Position numbers and translations under genes: made by a program | Notes under the pieces: generated by a model | The model's database searches: none | Told to the model about the DNA's origin: nothing | The model's input: only the letters and a program-made list of their open reading frames with translations | Part shown: in pieces, positions 1 to 7,203 of the stretch | Layout: each line of letters starts with the position of its first letter | Numbering within the stretch: position 1 is the stretch's first letter | IMG/VR virus record: IMGVR_UViG_3300042691_026110 | Coordinates: 1 to 25,997 of that record | Origin: a virus | Direction: 5' to 3' (one strand) | Length of the DNA: 25,997 bases

Positions 1-445
1 TGCCATCTCCGTCACTGTCCGAGCAGTCAACCAGCTGAATCGAGAAGGTCTCATCGCCGCCGATGTTCTCCCGCCACAGATGCGACTTGCCATCAACCTG
101 ATAGGCTTGACCGGCCAGCTTCTCGATATTCTTTTCCAGCTCCCGGCACGGAGCGCACCACTCAGGAGCACTGAACACGATCAACCGGGGAAACTTGCCC
201 TTGGAAGCCTTCGCGGCTTCCTTTTGCTTCAGCTCACACAAGCACTTTTCCAGCTGGAACTTCAGCAGGCGATATTCACCGGCCAGTGATTCGGTCTTCT
301 GCTTCAACTCCTGGAGTTGATCGGATTCCACAGCGTCGACTTGGTTGGCCACGGTGGAACGCAGGTCGTCATTTCGCGGTGTATCCGCAGCCACAAGGAG
401 AGTGGCCACAACCAGCAGGGCTAGAGCAAAGAGAAACGCTTTCAC
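1..445 (-). CDS. Exported thioredoxin-like protein (3' end outside window)
   Basis: The visible 148 residues begin with a hydrophobic signal-peptide-like stretch (residues 2-20, small residues before an Asp-Thr-Pro). A charged coiled-coil-like region follows (about 40-78), then a thioredoxin-like start: a hydrophobic strand, then W-C-A-P-C with Cys97 and Cys100. The gene leaves the window after an Asp/Ser/Gly-rich segment. I chose the GTG at 445-443 because it forms a GTGA overlap with the stop of the upstream papain-like gene and sits 8 nt after AAGGAG; the GTG at 451 would be too close to that site. The family role is thiol-disulfide exchange, and the leader suggests work outside the cytoplasm. 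Coupling to a cysteine protease suggests a joint envelope role, which is an inference. It may be a host-derived moron gene. Confidence 0.75.
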   Translation of the reverse strand, partial: MKAFLFALALLVVATLLVAADTPRNDDLRSTVANQVDAVESDQLQELKQKTESLAGEYRLLKFQLEKCLCELKQKEAAKASKGKFPRLIVFSAPEWCAPCRELEKNIEKLAGQAYQVDGKSHLWRENIGGDETFSIQLVDCSDSDGDG

Positions 446-1254
446 TTCCACAGCTCCTTGGTGAAGTCGACGTTTCGCGGCTTCGCTTCGGCCAGTTCCG
501 AGAGAAGGAAAACGTAGGTGTGCGGGTGGGTCAGCCATTGATTGAACGGCTGTTCATAGAAATCGAACCGGCCCCGGTCGGCGAACTCGATTCCCCACGA
601 GTTCATTCCCCGCGGGTTGCCGTTCCGGAACTCCCCGGGGAAGTACCACGCATGGCCCCCAGCCTGATTGATCTGAAGTTGCCAGACTTGCCCATCCCTT
701 GGAACATTGAACCAAGGCCCGAACGCCATCGCCGCCCAGCGAGCCGCCAATCCTTGCCGGAGCTGCTGCCAGCTCTTGACCCGCACAACCTGCTTCAGTC
801 GCAGCGATGGATTCCCGGGAATCGCCGCGATGTCGCGCCAGTTCACAGGGTAAGACTGGCCCCGATATGGAACTTCCTGCTCGGTCTTGTAACCTTCGAC
901 GGTCGCCAAGTGAATGTGAGCGTTCGCCGTCGATCCACAGTCGCGACCGGCCAGCCCGTCGCGAGACTGAGCCCGGATGTATGCCCACAGCTCGGAGAAG
1001 TCGGGGAGCTTGCCGGTACTCCAGTAGTGGCACACCTGGCCTACACCAACATTCGAATGCCCGCCGCAGCTCCCGATTCGCTCCTGGTTCTTCACCGGGA
1101 GCCAGCCGAGCGCCACATTGTCCGGAACCTTCACGTCCTTGGCGAAGTCCTCATTGACAGAACAGAGGCTCGACAGCGTGGCAAGGCTGGCATGGTCTTC
1201 GCCGTCTCCGTCGTAGCAGAGCGGACGATTCCAGACGGGGTCTATCGCTTGCAT
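442..1254 (-). CDS. Papain-fold (C1-like) cysteine protease
   Basis: This 270-residue protein shows the papain layout. The oxyanion-hole Gln57 and candidate nucleophile Cys63 (K-N-Q-E-R-I-G-S-C-G-G-H) are six residues apart, as in papain. A C-G-S region at 106-108 lies before a helix and a V-P-Y motif. His201 is in G-G-H-A and Asn218 in N-S-W-G. The usual Trp after the catalytic Cys is replaced by Gly64. No signal peptide or pro-domain is visible. The ATG at 1254 follows AAGGGG and overlaps the end of the upstream membrane-protein gene by 13 bp. It lies between small membrane proteins and an exported thioredoxin, which suggests a lysis or envelope-degrading role; a virion-processing or host-directed protease is also possible. 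The fold call is firm, the role is inferred. Confidence 0.82.
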   Translation of the reverse strand: MQAIDPVWNRPLCYDGDGEDHASLATLSSLCSVNEDFAKDVKVPDNVALGWLPVKNQERIGSCGGHSNVGVGQVCHYWSTGKLPDFSELWAYIRAQSRDGLAGRDCGSTANAHIHLATVEGYKTEQEVPYRGQSYPVNWRDIAAIPGNPSLRLKQVVRVKSWQQLRQGLAARWAAMAFGPWFNVPRDGQVWQLQINQAGGHAWYFPGEFRNGNPRGMNSWGIEFADRGRFDFYEQPFNQWLTHPHTYVFLLSELAEAKPRNVDFTKELWK

Positions 1255-1670
1255 GATTGAAGCCCCTTCCGTGTATCGTCAATCGCCGCCTGAAGTTTCT
1301 TCTGATCGAACACGCCATCAGCCTGCAGGCTGGTGAGCCGGTCTGTCAGCGGCTTCCAGGTGTTCTCCTGAATGATCGGCGTCGAAACCTTGATGATGTG
1401 CAGCGCCTGCTCCCCGGTGAGGTCGCCATCGTTCGCGGCTGTCAGCTTGTCGAGCACTTCCGAGCAGACCAGGTCGATGTAGTTGTTGATCACCATCCGC
1501 TCGGTCGCTGGCTCTTGTGAGCCCGGCCAGAACAGCAGGCCGACCCCAGCCGTGATGGAGATCGACACTGCCACCAGAGCACCAATCAGCCCCCATTGAC
1601 GGGGAGTCGCAGGAGCGGCCTTGGGAGCCGCCTTCGCTGGCTTTCGTGTTCTGGTGGGAGTCTTCTTCAT
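1242..1670 (-). CDS. Single-pass membrane protein with basic N-terminus
   Basis: The protein has 142 residues. Residues 1-25 are rich in Lys, Ala and Pro, residues 27-48 form one strong membrane segment, and the remaining ~95 residues are hydrophilic and probably helical, with two Cys (one near the C-terminus). This is an N-in/C-out design. The start ATG overlaps the stop of the upstream holin-like gene as ATGA. Size and topology are compatible with an inner-membrane spanin or another lysis accessory protein, and its neighbours (two small membrane proteins upstream, a protease downstream) point the same way. No family was recognised and there is no lipobox, so the role stays open. Confidence 0.7.
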   Translation of the reverse strand: MKKTPTRTRKPAKAAPKAAPATPRQWGLIGALVAVSISITAGVGLLFWPGSQEPATERMVINNYIDLVCSEVLDKLTAANDGDLTGEQALHIIKVSTPIIQENTWKPLTDRLTSLQADGVFDQKKLQAAIDDTRKGLQSCKR

Positions 1671-1852
1671 TTCTGGTCTGAGTCTTTCGCGAACAGGGCA
1701 CTTCCGAGAGCACCGATTGCCAGGACAATGATTGTCATGCTGGGATTGGTGGCGGGGTCGTTGTCAATCGCCGCCGCCATCTGCTGCAGGAGCACCGCGA
1801 GAGCCGGCACCCCGCCGACCGTGGTTGTCTTCCAATTCTTGAACCAGCTCAT
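1667..1852 (-). CDS. Small two-segment membrane protein, holin-like
   Basis: This 61-residue protein has a short basic N-terminus (W-F-K-N-W-K), a moderately hydrophobic segment (about 11-28), a polar Asp/Asn/Pro turn (29-38), a second hydrophobic segment (39-55) and a charged tail ending K-D-S-D-Q-K. Size and topology resemble small phage holins, and the F-A-K-D tail is common in such proteins. The ATG at 1852 has GGAGA 8 nt upstream, inside the previous gene, so the two genes overlap by 89 nt in different frames. It is coupled (ATGA) to the next membrane-protein gene. Holin function is inferred from topology and context. Confidence 0.65.
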   Translation of the reverse strand: MSWFKNWKTTTVGGVPALAVLLQQMAAAIDNDPATNPSMTIIVLAIGALGSALFAKDSDQK

Positions 1853-2135
1853 CTGAGTCGTCTCCGAAAATTCGATTGTGAATCCGGGTCACCAATGACC
1901 CGTAGTGTTTTTGATCATTCGCCATCACGTGGAGAATGTCCGTCTGAACTGACACGCTCTTTGATGTCGTCCCAAGGAACTCCATCACTGCCGAGACCAG
2001 CTGGCGAATCAGTGGCCCGCAGAACTGCCCCAACCGGTGAGAGATCCAGCCCAGCAATCCGACGATTCCCACAACGACCACAATCGGGAACCCGACGTCC
2101 TGGATGAATTTCGAGAGCCAGTTCGCCCATTCCAT
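1764..2135 (-). CDS. Small membrane protein, possible holin/antiholin
   Basis: The gene encodes 123 residues starting M-E-W-A-N-W. Residues 15-33 form a Val/Ile/Gly-rich membrane segment, followed by an amphipathic helix and a hydrophilic, acidic part. The last ~19 residues are Gly/Arg/Ala-rich and come from the stretch that also encodes the start of the next gene. I start it at the ATG at 2135 because it shares one base (TGATG) with the upstream stop; the open frame continues 29 codons upstream but only as antisense-like sequence within the previous gene. One N-terminal segment plus a charged tail resembles BhlA-like holins. No close family was recognised. Confidence 0.6.
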   Translation of the reverse strand: MEWANWLSKFIQDVGFPIVVVVGIVGLLGWISHRLGQFCGPLIRQLVSAVMEFLGTTSKSVSVQTDILHVMANDQKHYGSLVTRIHNRIFGDDSDELVQELEDNHGRRGAGSRGAPAADGGGD

Positions 2136-2509
2136 CAGATTGAGTCCTTCCACATTCCGGGGAGTTTCGGCAGATTCTCTTCGTGGGCTGGTCCCATGAA
2201 CGGGAAGTTCTCTTCGAGCCACTCCAGACCCGGCTTGTCCTCTGTTCCGCTCAGCTTGGCAGGTCCGATGAGCACCGAATCAGCCGATGGGTCTCGCACG
2301 AAGTAGATGTACTTCTTGAGAGTTCCAACGCGATTCGCCGGAGGTCGACCGCGTGGCGTGTCGCCCTTGCGGTTGCGGATGCTCGCCCGTGCTGTCCGGC
2401 GAACAAAGGCCCCGTATTTCGAGAGAACCTTCAGCTTCGTTCGGTCGACTGCCTGCCTGACCGGCCTATCGAAGAACAGGGCTTTCGCGGCCTTGACTCC
2501 GATCTGCAT
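2135..2509 (-). CDS. HK97 gp10-like head-tail/tail completion protein
   Basis: A 124-residue basic protein. It has the pattern seen in HK97 gp10-like and related neck proteins: an N-terminal helix, a V-R-R-T-A-R-A-S-I helix, a G-(D/K)-x-P-x-G-R-P-P loop near 50-57, then T-L-K-K-Y-I-Y-F and a strand with V-L-I-G-P-A-K-L, ending with a Leu-Glu-x-Leu-Glu segment and an aromatic tail. Such proteins sit at the head-tail interface or complete the tail. It starts one base into the preceding stop (TGATG at 2509) and lies among other small morphogenesis genes. The family call is by pattern only. Confidence 0.6.
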   Translation of the reverse strand: MQIGVKAAKALFFDRPVRQAVDRTKLKVLSKYGAFVRRTARASIRNRKGDTPRGRPPANRVGTLKKYIYFVRDPSADSVLIGPAKLSGTEDKPGLEWLEENFPFMGPAHEENLPKLPGMWKDSI

Positions 2510-2925
2510 CAGATCACCTTCGAGCAGACAACCTTGATGATCGAGGTGAAGACGCCCGCTTCCTGGATGTGCTCGACACTGAACAGCGCGGGACGTGTCA
2601 CGCTCGTGATCTTCCAGCCGTCGCCAACCGAATCACCAACCGTCAAAGATTCGAGGATCTCTTCGACTCTCGCGTCGTGTCGGTCGAGTTCGGCCAGGTT
2701 GTCGGTATCAGTGACCCGAGCCCGGTAGGCCAGGTCGGTTGTCACGTCGTACTTTTGCTGCCCAGCTCGGTTGATCGGCGTTGCTTCGCGAGCCGATGGA
2801 ATCACCGTCAGCTTCGGTTGATCGAGCGTTTTTACATCGATCTTCGTTTTGTACGACGCGTAAGCCTCGACCACCCCCAGAAGGAGCAGGTGCGAAGTCA
2901 GAGCGTCACGAAGTTCGGGAATCAC
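2509..2925 (-). CDS. Putative tail-completion/tail-terminator-like protein
   Basis: A 138-residue protein with an N-terminal helix, then a V-x-V-x-P-S-A strand, a polar loop with Gln-Gln-Lys-Tyr-Asp, an R-A-R-V-T-D strand, a Leu/Glu-rich helix (about 75-95) and a C-terminal strand ending I-K-V-V-C-S-K. The helix/strand order and the ~135-residue size match tail-terminator or minor tail proteins at the same position in many siphophage late operons. The start is a GTG in a GTGA overlap with the upstream adaptor gene. No diagnostic motif is visible, so function comes from position and size. Confidence 0.5.
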   Translation of the reverse strand: MIPELRDALTSHLLLLGVVEAYASYKTKIDVKTLDQPKLTVIPSAREATPINRAGQQKYDVTTDLAYRARVTDTDNLAELDRHDARVEEILESLTVGDSVGDGWKITSVTRPALFSVEHIQEAGVFTSIIKVVCSKVI

Positions 2926-3266
2926 TCGTCAACCCTCAGAGTTCTCAGCATGATCCGGCCCCGGAAGGCGTCGGACTCATCGACATCAAAGATGCGATAG
3001 GTCAGCCCGCCATAGGTGACGGTCCAGTCAATCGCAGGCTCGCCGAGATCCGCGGCTTCCAGGTCACTTCGCAGGATGCTGAAGTCTTTGTCGCTGGTCT
3101 GCGTGTCGATGTCATCGACTGGCTTCGAGCCCCTGACCTGCTTGTCGATCGTAGCCGACAGCTCGCCGGTGTTGCCGTCGAGATCGGTCAGAGTGATGGT
3201 CGAACTCCCGCCCGTTTTCAGGCGGGAGTTGAGCCAATCGTTCCCACGCTCGAAGATGTTGCCCAC
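2922..3266 (-). CDS. Putative head-tail joining/adaptor protein
   Basis: A 114-residue, beta-rich protein with an acidic middle (D-D-I-D-T-Q-T-S-D-K-D) and a C-terminal W-T-V-T-Y-G-G-L-T-Y-R-I pattern like head-tail joining proteins of the FII type. The start is a GTG at 3266-3264, only 3 nt after the TAA of the DUF2190-like gene, with no good ribosome site of its own. Start and stop lie in a small hairpin (see 3264-3280), so it is probably made by translational coupling. The functional name is tentative. Confidence 0.5.
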   Translation of the reverse strand: MGNIFERGNDWLNSRLKTGGSSTITLTDLDGNTGELSATIDKQVRGSKPVDDIDTQTSDKDFSILRSDLEAADLGEPAIDWTVTYGGLTYRIFDVDESDAFRGRIMLRTLRVDE

Positions 3267-3280
3267 GGGTTATGCCCGTG
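3264..3280 (-). promoter_or_regulatory. Start-codon hairpin between DUF2190-like and adaptor genes
   Basis: On the minus strand CACGGG-CATAA-CCCGTG forms a 6-bp perfect stem with a 5-nt loop. The loop ends in the TAA stop of the DUF2190-like gene, and the 3' arm ends in the GTG start of the next gene. Free RNA would hide the start, and a ribosome finishing the upstream gene would open it. The pairing is seen directly; a coupling role is inferred. Confidence 0.5.
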
Positions 3281-3608
3281 CCAGTTCGACAAGCTGGGTC
3301 GTGTCGGCGTCGACGCTCGCGGCGTGCGTGTAGCCGATGCACTTGTTTCCGGAAGAGGTTTCGGTGATGACACTGGAACCGGCAGACCAGTAGACCTTCT
3401 TCCCAGCTGCAATCGCCGTGGTTGACCCGCTGGCCTTCGGCAGCAGGAACAGTCCGCGAGTTGACAAGCTGCCGAGAGTGTTGGCCGCAATCGCCTGCGT
3501 GGCAACGCCCACAGTGTCGCCGACCACGACCACGTCGCCAGCAGCAACCGCCGAACTCGGCGTATACTGCATCCGCCCGCCGTCATCCTTGAAATACGCC
3601 GTCGCCAT
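3270..3608 (-). CDS. DUF2190-like capsid decoration/cement protein
   Basis: A 112-residue protein rich in Ala, Val, Gly, Thr and Ser. Its pattern is that of DUF2190 proteins: Y-T-P-S-S-A-V-A-A-G-D-V-V-V-V-G-D near the start, repeated short beta strands, A-A-G-K-K-V-Y-W about two thirds along, and a final C-I-G-Y region before an acidic, beta-rich end. These are usually found beside the major capsid gene and several decorate or stabilise capsids. Its start has the same GGTGAAC ribosome-site context as the capsid gene. It is separated from capsid by a tRNA gene. The family call is fairly good, the exact role inferred. Confidence 0.72.
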   Translation of the reverse strand: MATAYFKDDGGRMQYTPSSAVAAGDVVVVGDTVGVATQAIAANTLGSLSTRGLFLLPKASGSTTAIAAGKKVYWSAGSSVITETSSGNKCIGYTHAASVDADTTQLVELARA

Positions 3609-3645
3609 TCGTTCACCAGAGAGTGAGGAGAGAGAGAATCAGAAG

Positions 3646-3716
3646 ATCAGGGTGATGGATTCGAACCATCGCTGCTCGGGTACAAGCCGAGTGTCCTGCC
3701 GTTAAACGAACCCTGA
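3646..3716 (-). tRNA. tRNA-Thr(UGU)
   Basis: A 71-nt cloverleaf reads on the minus strand. The acceptor TCAGGGT pairs with ACCCTGA, with discriminator U. The D arm is GTTT/GGAC with weak G-U pairs, the anticodon stem CTCGG/CCGAG, the loop CTTGTAC giving anticodon TGT (codon ACA), the variable region CAGC, and the T arm GATGG-TTCGAAT-CCATC. CCA is not encoded. It lies between the capsid and DUF2190-like genes on their strand, so it can be cut from the late transcript. The first pair is U-A and the D stem is weak, which is unusual but acceptable. Confidence 0.85.
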
Positions 3717-3763
3717 TTGGGCTTTGCCCTACACCTTGCCAATCAATAGCAAGGAAACAACTA

Positions 3764-5836
3764 CTACGCCGTGGCCTTCACTGCTCCGCGCTTCTCGACT
3801 GCGGACACGCCGAAGTCGTAGATGCCGCGATAGACCACGCCGAGCTGATTCGGGTCGGTGTCGAAGCTCTGAACCAGCGGGGTTTCCTGCCCGTCGAGGA
3901 ACAGCACTTCCACGACCGCGATATCGTTCGGGTCGGCCAGCAGATACCAGGTTCCCGCCGTGGTCAGGTAGCGGCTGTAGACGTGCTCGAACTTCCCGGC
4001 GTGCGGGTTGTTCTGCCCGGCTGCCGTGGTCGAACCGTTGGTCAACAGCGTGCTGTTGACGATCTGCCACGCGGTGGCCTTGTCGACAGCAGAGGTCACG
4101 AGGTAGCGGGCTTCCGATCCGAGCGGGTTGCCGTCCGGGTCAACCTGTGCATCGAACAGCCCAGAAGCCGTCGAGAGACCGGCCACGGTAAGAGCCGTGC
4201 TGGCCGACAGGTTCGACTTGAACGCGCTGCCCTTCGTGGTCACAGCGGTTGAGCTGAACGTCACGCTGCCAGACAGACAGCCCCAGACACTGGTATTGAG
4301 CGCCAGAGCACCGCCGCGGCCCATCTTCTGGAACAGGCCAGCCAGGGCCCCGGCATCATCGTTCCGCATTTCTTCGCGGGTCATGACCAGGGTGCGACCG
4401 TAGCTGTCGACCTTGTTGGTGTAGGTCTGGTTCCCCAGATCACCCGACTCGATCTTCCCGCTCGGAGCGACCTTCTTGAAGGTCATGTCACCGTGCAGAG
4501 ACACCTTGGTCATGGTCTTGAAGTCGCGAGCCGATCCGACACGGCAGATCGCCCGCCAGTTCTGCTCGACGGCGTTGAAGGCGTTCACCGCCGACTTGTT
4601 GCCGACGTTCGACAGCACGCCGCCGATCTCGGTGGTCGAGAACGCAGCCTTCAGGTTGCGGGCGATTCCGGTTTCGTCCCGCATTCGCTCATCGCAACCG
4701 TTGCGGGCTCCGTAGTGGGCCACAAGTTCGGTGAGCGAGATCCCGCCGCGATACTGCTTGTCGGCAGCTTCGAGGATCTTCTCATCATAGGCTTCGTCGC
4801 GGTTGGCCAGGCCGATGGTGCGAGCGAACGCCGCCTCGATAACCAGGTCGGTCGAGTCGCTGCCGTCGTCCTTCTTGCTGTGGCTCACTTTCGGAGCCGA
4901 CGCCCTCAGGACTGCCAGCTCCGTCTTCTCGGGAGTCCAGCCTTCCTCAATCGCCTTCGCGTTGATCTCGGGAAACTTGGCAGACAGGCGATTGATCGCG
5001 TCGACACGACGAACTTCGTCGCCGCGAACCTTTCGTTCGCTCGCGAGAACGTCGCCCTGAGTGCTGGCCCCGTCATCGCCAGCCGCATCAACAATCGGCT
5101 TCGAGGAAGCCTTCACTTCCTTGCCTTCGTCGCCTTCCTTGGCTTCCAGTGCCTTCCAGTCGGCTTCGAGAGCAGTGAGAGCCCCGGCTTCGAGGGTCTC
5201 AGGATTCAGGTGACGGGCTTCCAGCCATGCCTTGAACTTGGGGTCCACAGAACGATCCTTCGTAACGAAATGTCGCGCTTCGACGGATGCCGACGTCTGG
5301 CTATCCGCACCCATCGCAACGAAACTGACTTCCTTCAGAACGGACTGACGAGCCACGTAGAGGGGCCCTGTGTGAGTCCGGCCATTGACTTGAACGGTTT
5401 CACCAGCGTCGACGAATGACGCCTTCTGAACACCGGCACCAATGCTCACCTGCCACGGGAATGAGTTCTTCCCCGCCGTGATCACGTCTTGAGCGCCTTG
5501 GCTCGGATGCGATTGCACGCCAGTGACCTTGATTGAGCCCGCGTTGATCTCAACGCTGTTCGTGTGCCCGAGTGGGCTGGAGTGCTCAATCAGAACCGGA
5601 ATCGACTTTGCCCGAACCTTCATCCCAGACAGGTCGACAACCACCGGGTGAGGCCAGCCGCTCACAGGGAGCTTTCCCCCGGTGTAGGCTGTCAACTTGA
5701 AGCTTGGCAGCTTTGCTGCATCACCTTCCGCCGCCTGCAGAATCTCAAAGTCATCGCAGCTCTCAGCGGCTTGGAGGCTCTTTTCCCCGTCGATCTGAAG
5801 CTCTTTGGCTGTCTTCTGGATTGTCTTCGGGGGCAT
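3764..5836 (-). CDS. Prohead protease fused to major capsid protein
   Basis: A single 690-residue open frame joins two head functions. Residues ~45-195 look like a prohead (S78/U35-type) protease: His85 in V-L-I-E-H-S-S, Ser131 in W-Q-V-S-I-G-A-G and the end motif L-K-E-V-S-F-V-A-M-G at 167-176. Residues ~200-320 are charged and Glu/Lys/Ala-rich and may act as a scaffold or delta-like region. From ~330 on, the sequence resembles Mu gpT/HK97-fold capsid proteins. Separate genes are more usual, though such fusions are known. No internal start with a strong ribosome site was identified. The ATG at 5836 follows GGTGAAC and lies 74 nt inside the end of the portal gene. Confidence 0.85.
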   Translation of the reverse strand: MPPKTIQKTAKELQIDGEKSLQAAESCDDFEILQAAEGDAAKLPSFKLTAYTGGKLPVSGWPHPVVVDLSGMKVRAKSIPVLIEHSSPLGHTNSVEINAGSIKVTGVQSHPSQGAQDVITAGKNSFPWQVSIGAGVQKASFVDAGETVQVNGRTHTGPLYVARQSVLKEVSFVAMGADSQTSASVEARHFVTKDRSVDPKFKAWLEARHLNPETLEAGALTALEADWKALEAKEGDEGKEVKASSKPIVDAAGDDGASTQGDVLASERKVRGDEVRRVDAINRLSAKFPEINAKAIEEGWTPEKTELAVLRASAPKVSHSKKDDGSDSTDLVIEAAFARTIGLANRDEAYDEKILEAADKQYRGGISLTELVAHYGARNGCDERMRDETGIARNLKAAFSTTEIGGVLSNVGNKSAVNAFNAVEQNWRAICRVGSARDFKTMTKVSLHGDMTFKKVAPSGKIESGDLGNQTYTNKVDSYGRTLVMTREEMRNDDAGALAGLFQKMGRGGALALNTSVWGCLSGSVTFSSTAVTTKGSAFKSNLSASTALTVAGLSTASGLFDAQVDPDGNPLGSEARYLVTSAVDKATAWQIVNSTLLTNGSTTAAGQNNPHAGKFEHVYSRYLTTAGTWYLLADPNDIAVVEVLFLDGQETPLVQSFDTDPNQLGVVYRGIYDFGVSAVEKRGAVKATA

Positions 5837-7148
5837 TGTTCACCGTGATTTGTGACTGACTGTCGAACTTGATCTCGAACTCTCTTTCGAGTTCGGCCAT
5901 CCTTTTCAGCTCTTTGGCTCGCTGGACCATCTGGGTTTCCCAGTCGAGACCACGCTTTGAGTATTCTTCAGCCCATGTGCTCATGTGATTCGTGAGCCGC
6001 ATGGCTTGTGCCGAAGCTTCCTTCAGCGGGTCAACCGGTGGAGGGGCATCCCAGTAGCACTTGATCGGAGGTGGCGTGCGGTCGAGCCCGCGAAGCAGAG
6101 CCCACTCTTCCCAGAACCAGCCGAACACCCGCTGAGTGATTCGCTCGAAGACGTCCTGCTCAACACTGATGGCAACGAAGAACGTCTGATGATCGAGCCG
6201 ACCACTTGCGAAGTTGTAAGCCGAAGAGTCCCCGAGCATCAGATTGGCGGGAACGTTCAGGCACCGGCCAATCTCAGAGAGAATCTCTCGCTTGAACTCG
6301 GGGTAAGTCGTGGTCGGTTGCTTGGGGTCAATCTGACCCCAGGCGTAACCCTTGGGAAGAATGATCCCGGCCCCGCGTGGAACTTCGATCTTGTCGTATG
6401 TCGCCGGGTCTTCGTCAGCGTCTTCGTCGGTCGGGTTGCTGTTCGACTGGATCACACCAGCCGGACGGGCAGCACTCTCGGCACAGTTGAGGACTGAGAG
6501 CGTGTAGTTTCGGAGCTGGGCGAACAGCGGGAGAGCGGGAGCGACTTCCGGGATCCCCCGGAGCTGGCCAGGTCGGTCGGCCCGGAAGTAGTGAATCACC
6601 TGCGAAGCTTCGACTGTGATCGACTTCCAGCCGATCTCGTCCCGGATTTCGTAGCTGACCGGCTTCCCGCTCGCGTCAACCTTGATTCCGTCCGCTCCAT
6701 CCTGGCCGGTGATTCGATCACACTCAACGGGAACCAGCGTCAAGCTCACGCCATCGCGAGCCTCGAACGATCGGACGAGGAACCCTTCACCAGACTCGTA
6801 CCGAGCGAACCGCAACTGACGGAGCTTTTCAGCGAATCGGTCGTTGGCCATCCACTCCGCGAAAGCCTGCTCGGCTTCCTGATCGTCACCCAAGATCTGG
6901 ACGCGAGGCCCAGTGCCGATGGTGAAGTTGCACAGCGTGTGGCCTACGCCGTTGGCGTAGCTGTTGTTTCGGACCTCGTAGCGGGCTCGATCCCGGTGAA
7001 CCTTGCGGTTACCGAGAGTCGTGAGCATCGCCGGCGTTTCGGCTGTTGCTCGACCCCAGTGATTCCGCGTCTGGTCGTCGTCGCCGATTGCGTCATATCC
7101 GCCGCTCGCTGCGGAGAAGAAGCCAGCGATGCGAGACCAGAGAGACAA
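5763..7148 (-). CDS. Portal protein (lambda gpB-like family)
   Basis: A 461-residue protein of typical lambda-family portal length and pattern. The N-terminus has R-N-H-W-G-R-A, then the region around R-N-N-S-Y-A-N-G-V-G-H-T, G-T-G-P-R-V-Q, E-W-A/F-A-E-W-M, the R-x-(D/E)-G-x-S-L-x-L-V-P-V-E-x-D-R motif, V-I-H-Y-F-R-A-D-R-P-G-Q-x-R-G-(I/V)-P, and Y-P-E-F-K-R-E-I-L-S-E-I-G-R-C-L-N-V-P. The portal forms the dodecameric DNA channel at the capsid vertex. The start is TTG at 7148 with AAGGA about 9 nt upstream. The C-terminal tail overlaps the capsid gene by 74 nt. Unusually, large terminase is not upstream but about 9 kb away. Confidence 0.92.
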   Translation of the reverse strand: MSLWSRIAGFFSAASGGYDAIGDDDQTRNHWGRATAETPAMLTTLGNRKVHRDRARYEVRNNSYANGVGHTLCNFTIGTGPRVQILGDDQEAEQAFAEWMANDRFAEKLRQLRFARYESGEGFLVRSFEARDGVSLTLVPVECDRITGQDGADGIKVDASGKPVSYEIRDEIGWKSITVEASQVIHYFRADRPGQLRGIPEVAPALPLFAQLRNYTLSVLNCAESAARPAGVIQSNSNPTDEDADEDPATYDKIEVPRGAGIILPKGYAWGQIDPKQPTTTYPEFKREILSEIGRCLNVPANLMLGDSSAYNFASGRLDHQTFFVAISVEQDVFERITQRVFGWFWEEWALLRGLDRTPPPIKCYWDAPPPVDPLKEASAQAMRLTNHMSTWAEEYSKRGLDWETQMVQRAKELKRMAELEREFEIKFDSQSQITVNNAPEDNPEDSQRASDRRGKEPPSR

Positions 7149-7203
7149 CGAAAATCCTTTTCAAACACCACGGGGCGTGACGGTCGCGAGGAGGGGCACG
7201 CCG

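Noticed and set aside
286-1260. Long plus-strand frame opposite the papain-like gene
   Set aside because: Antisense shadow; the minus frame carries all catalytic motifs.
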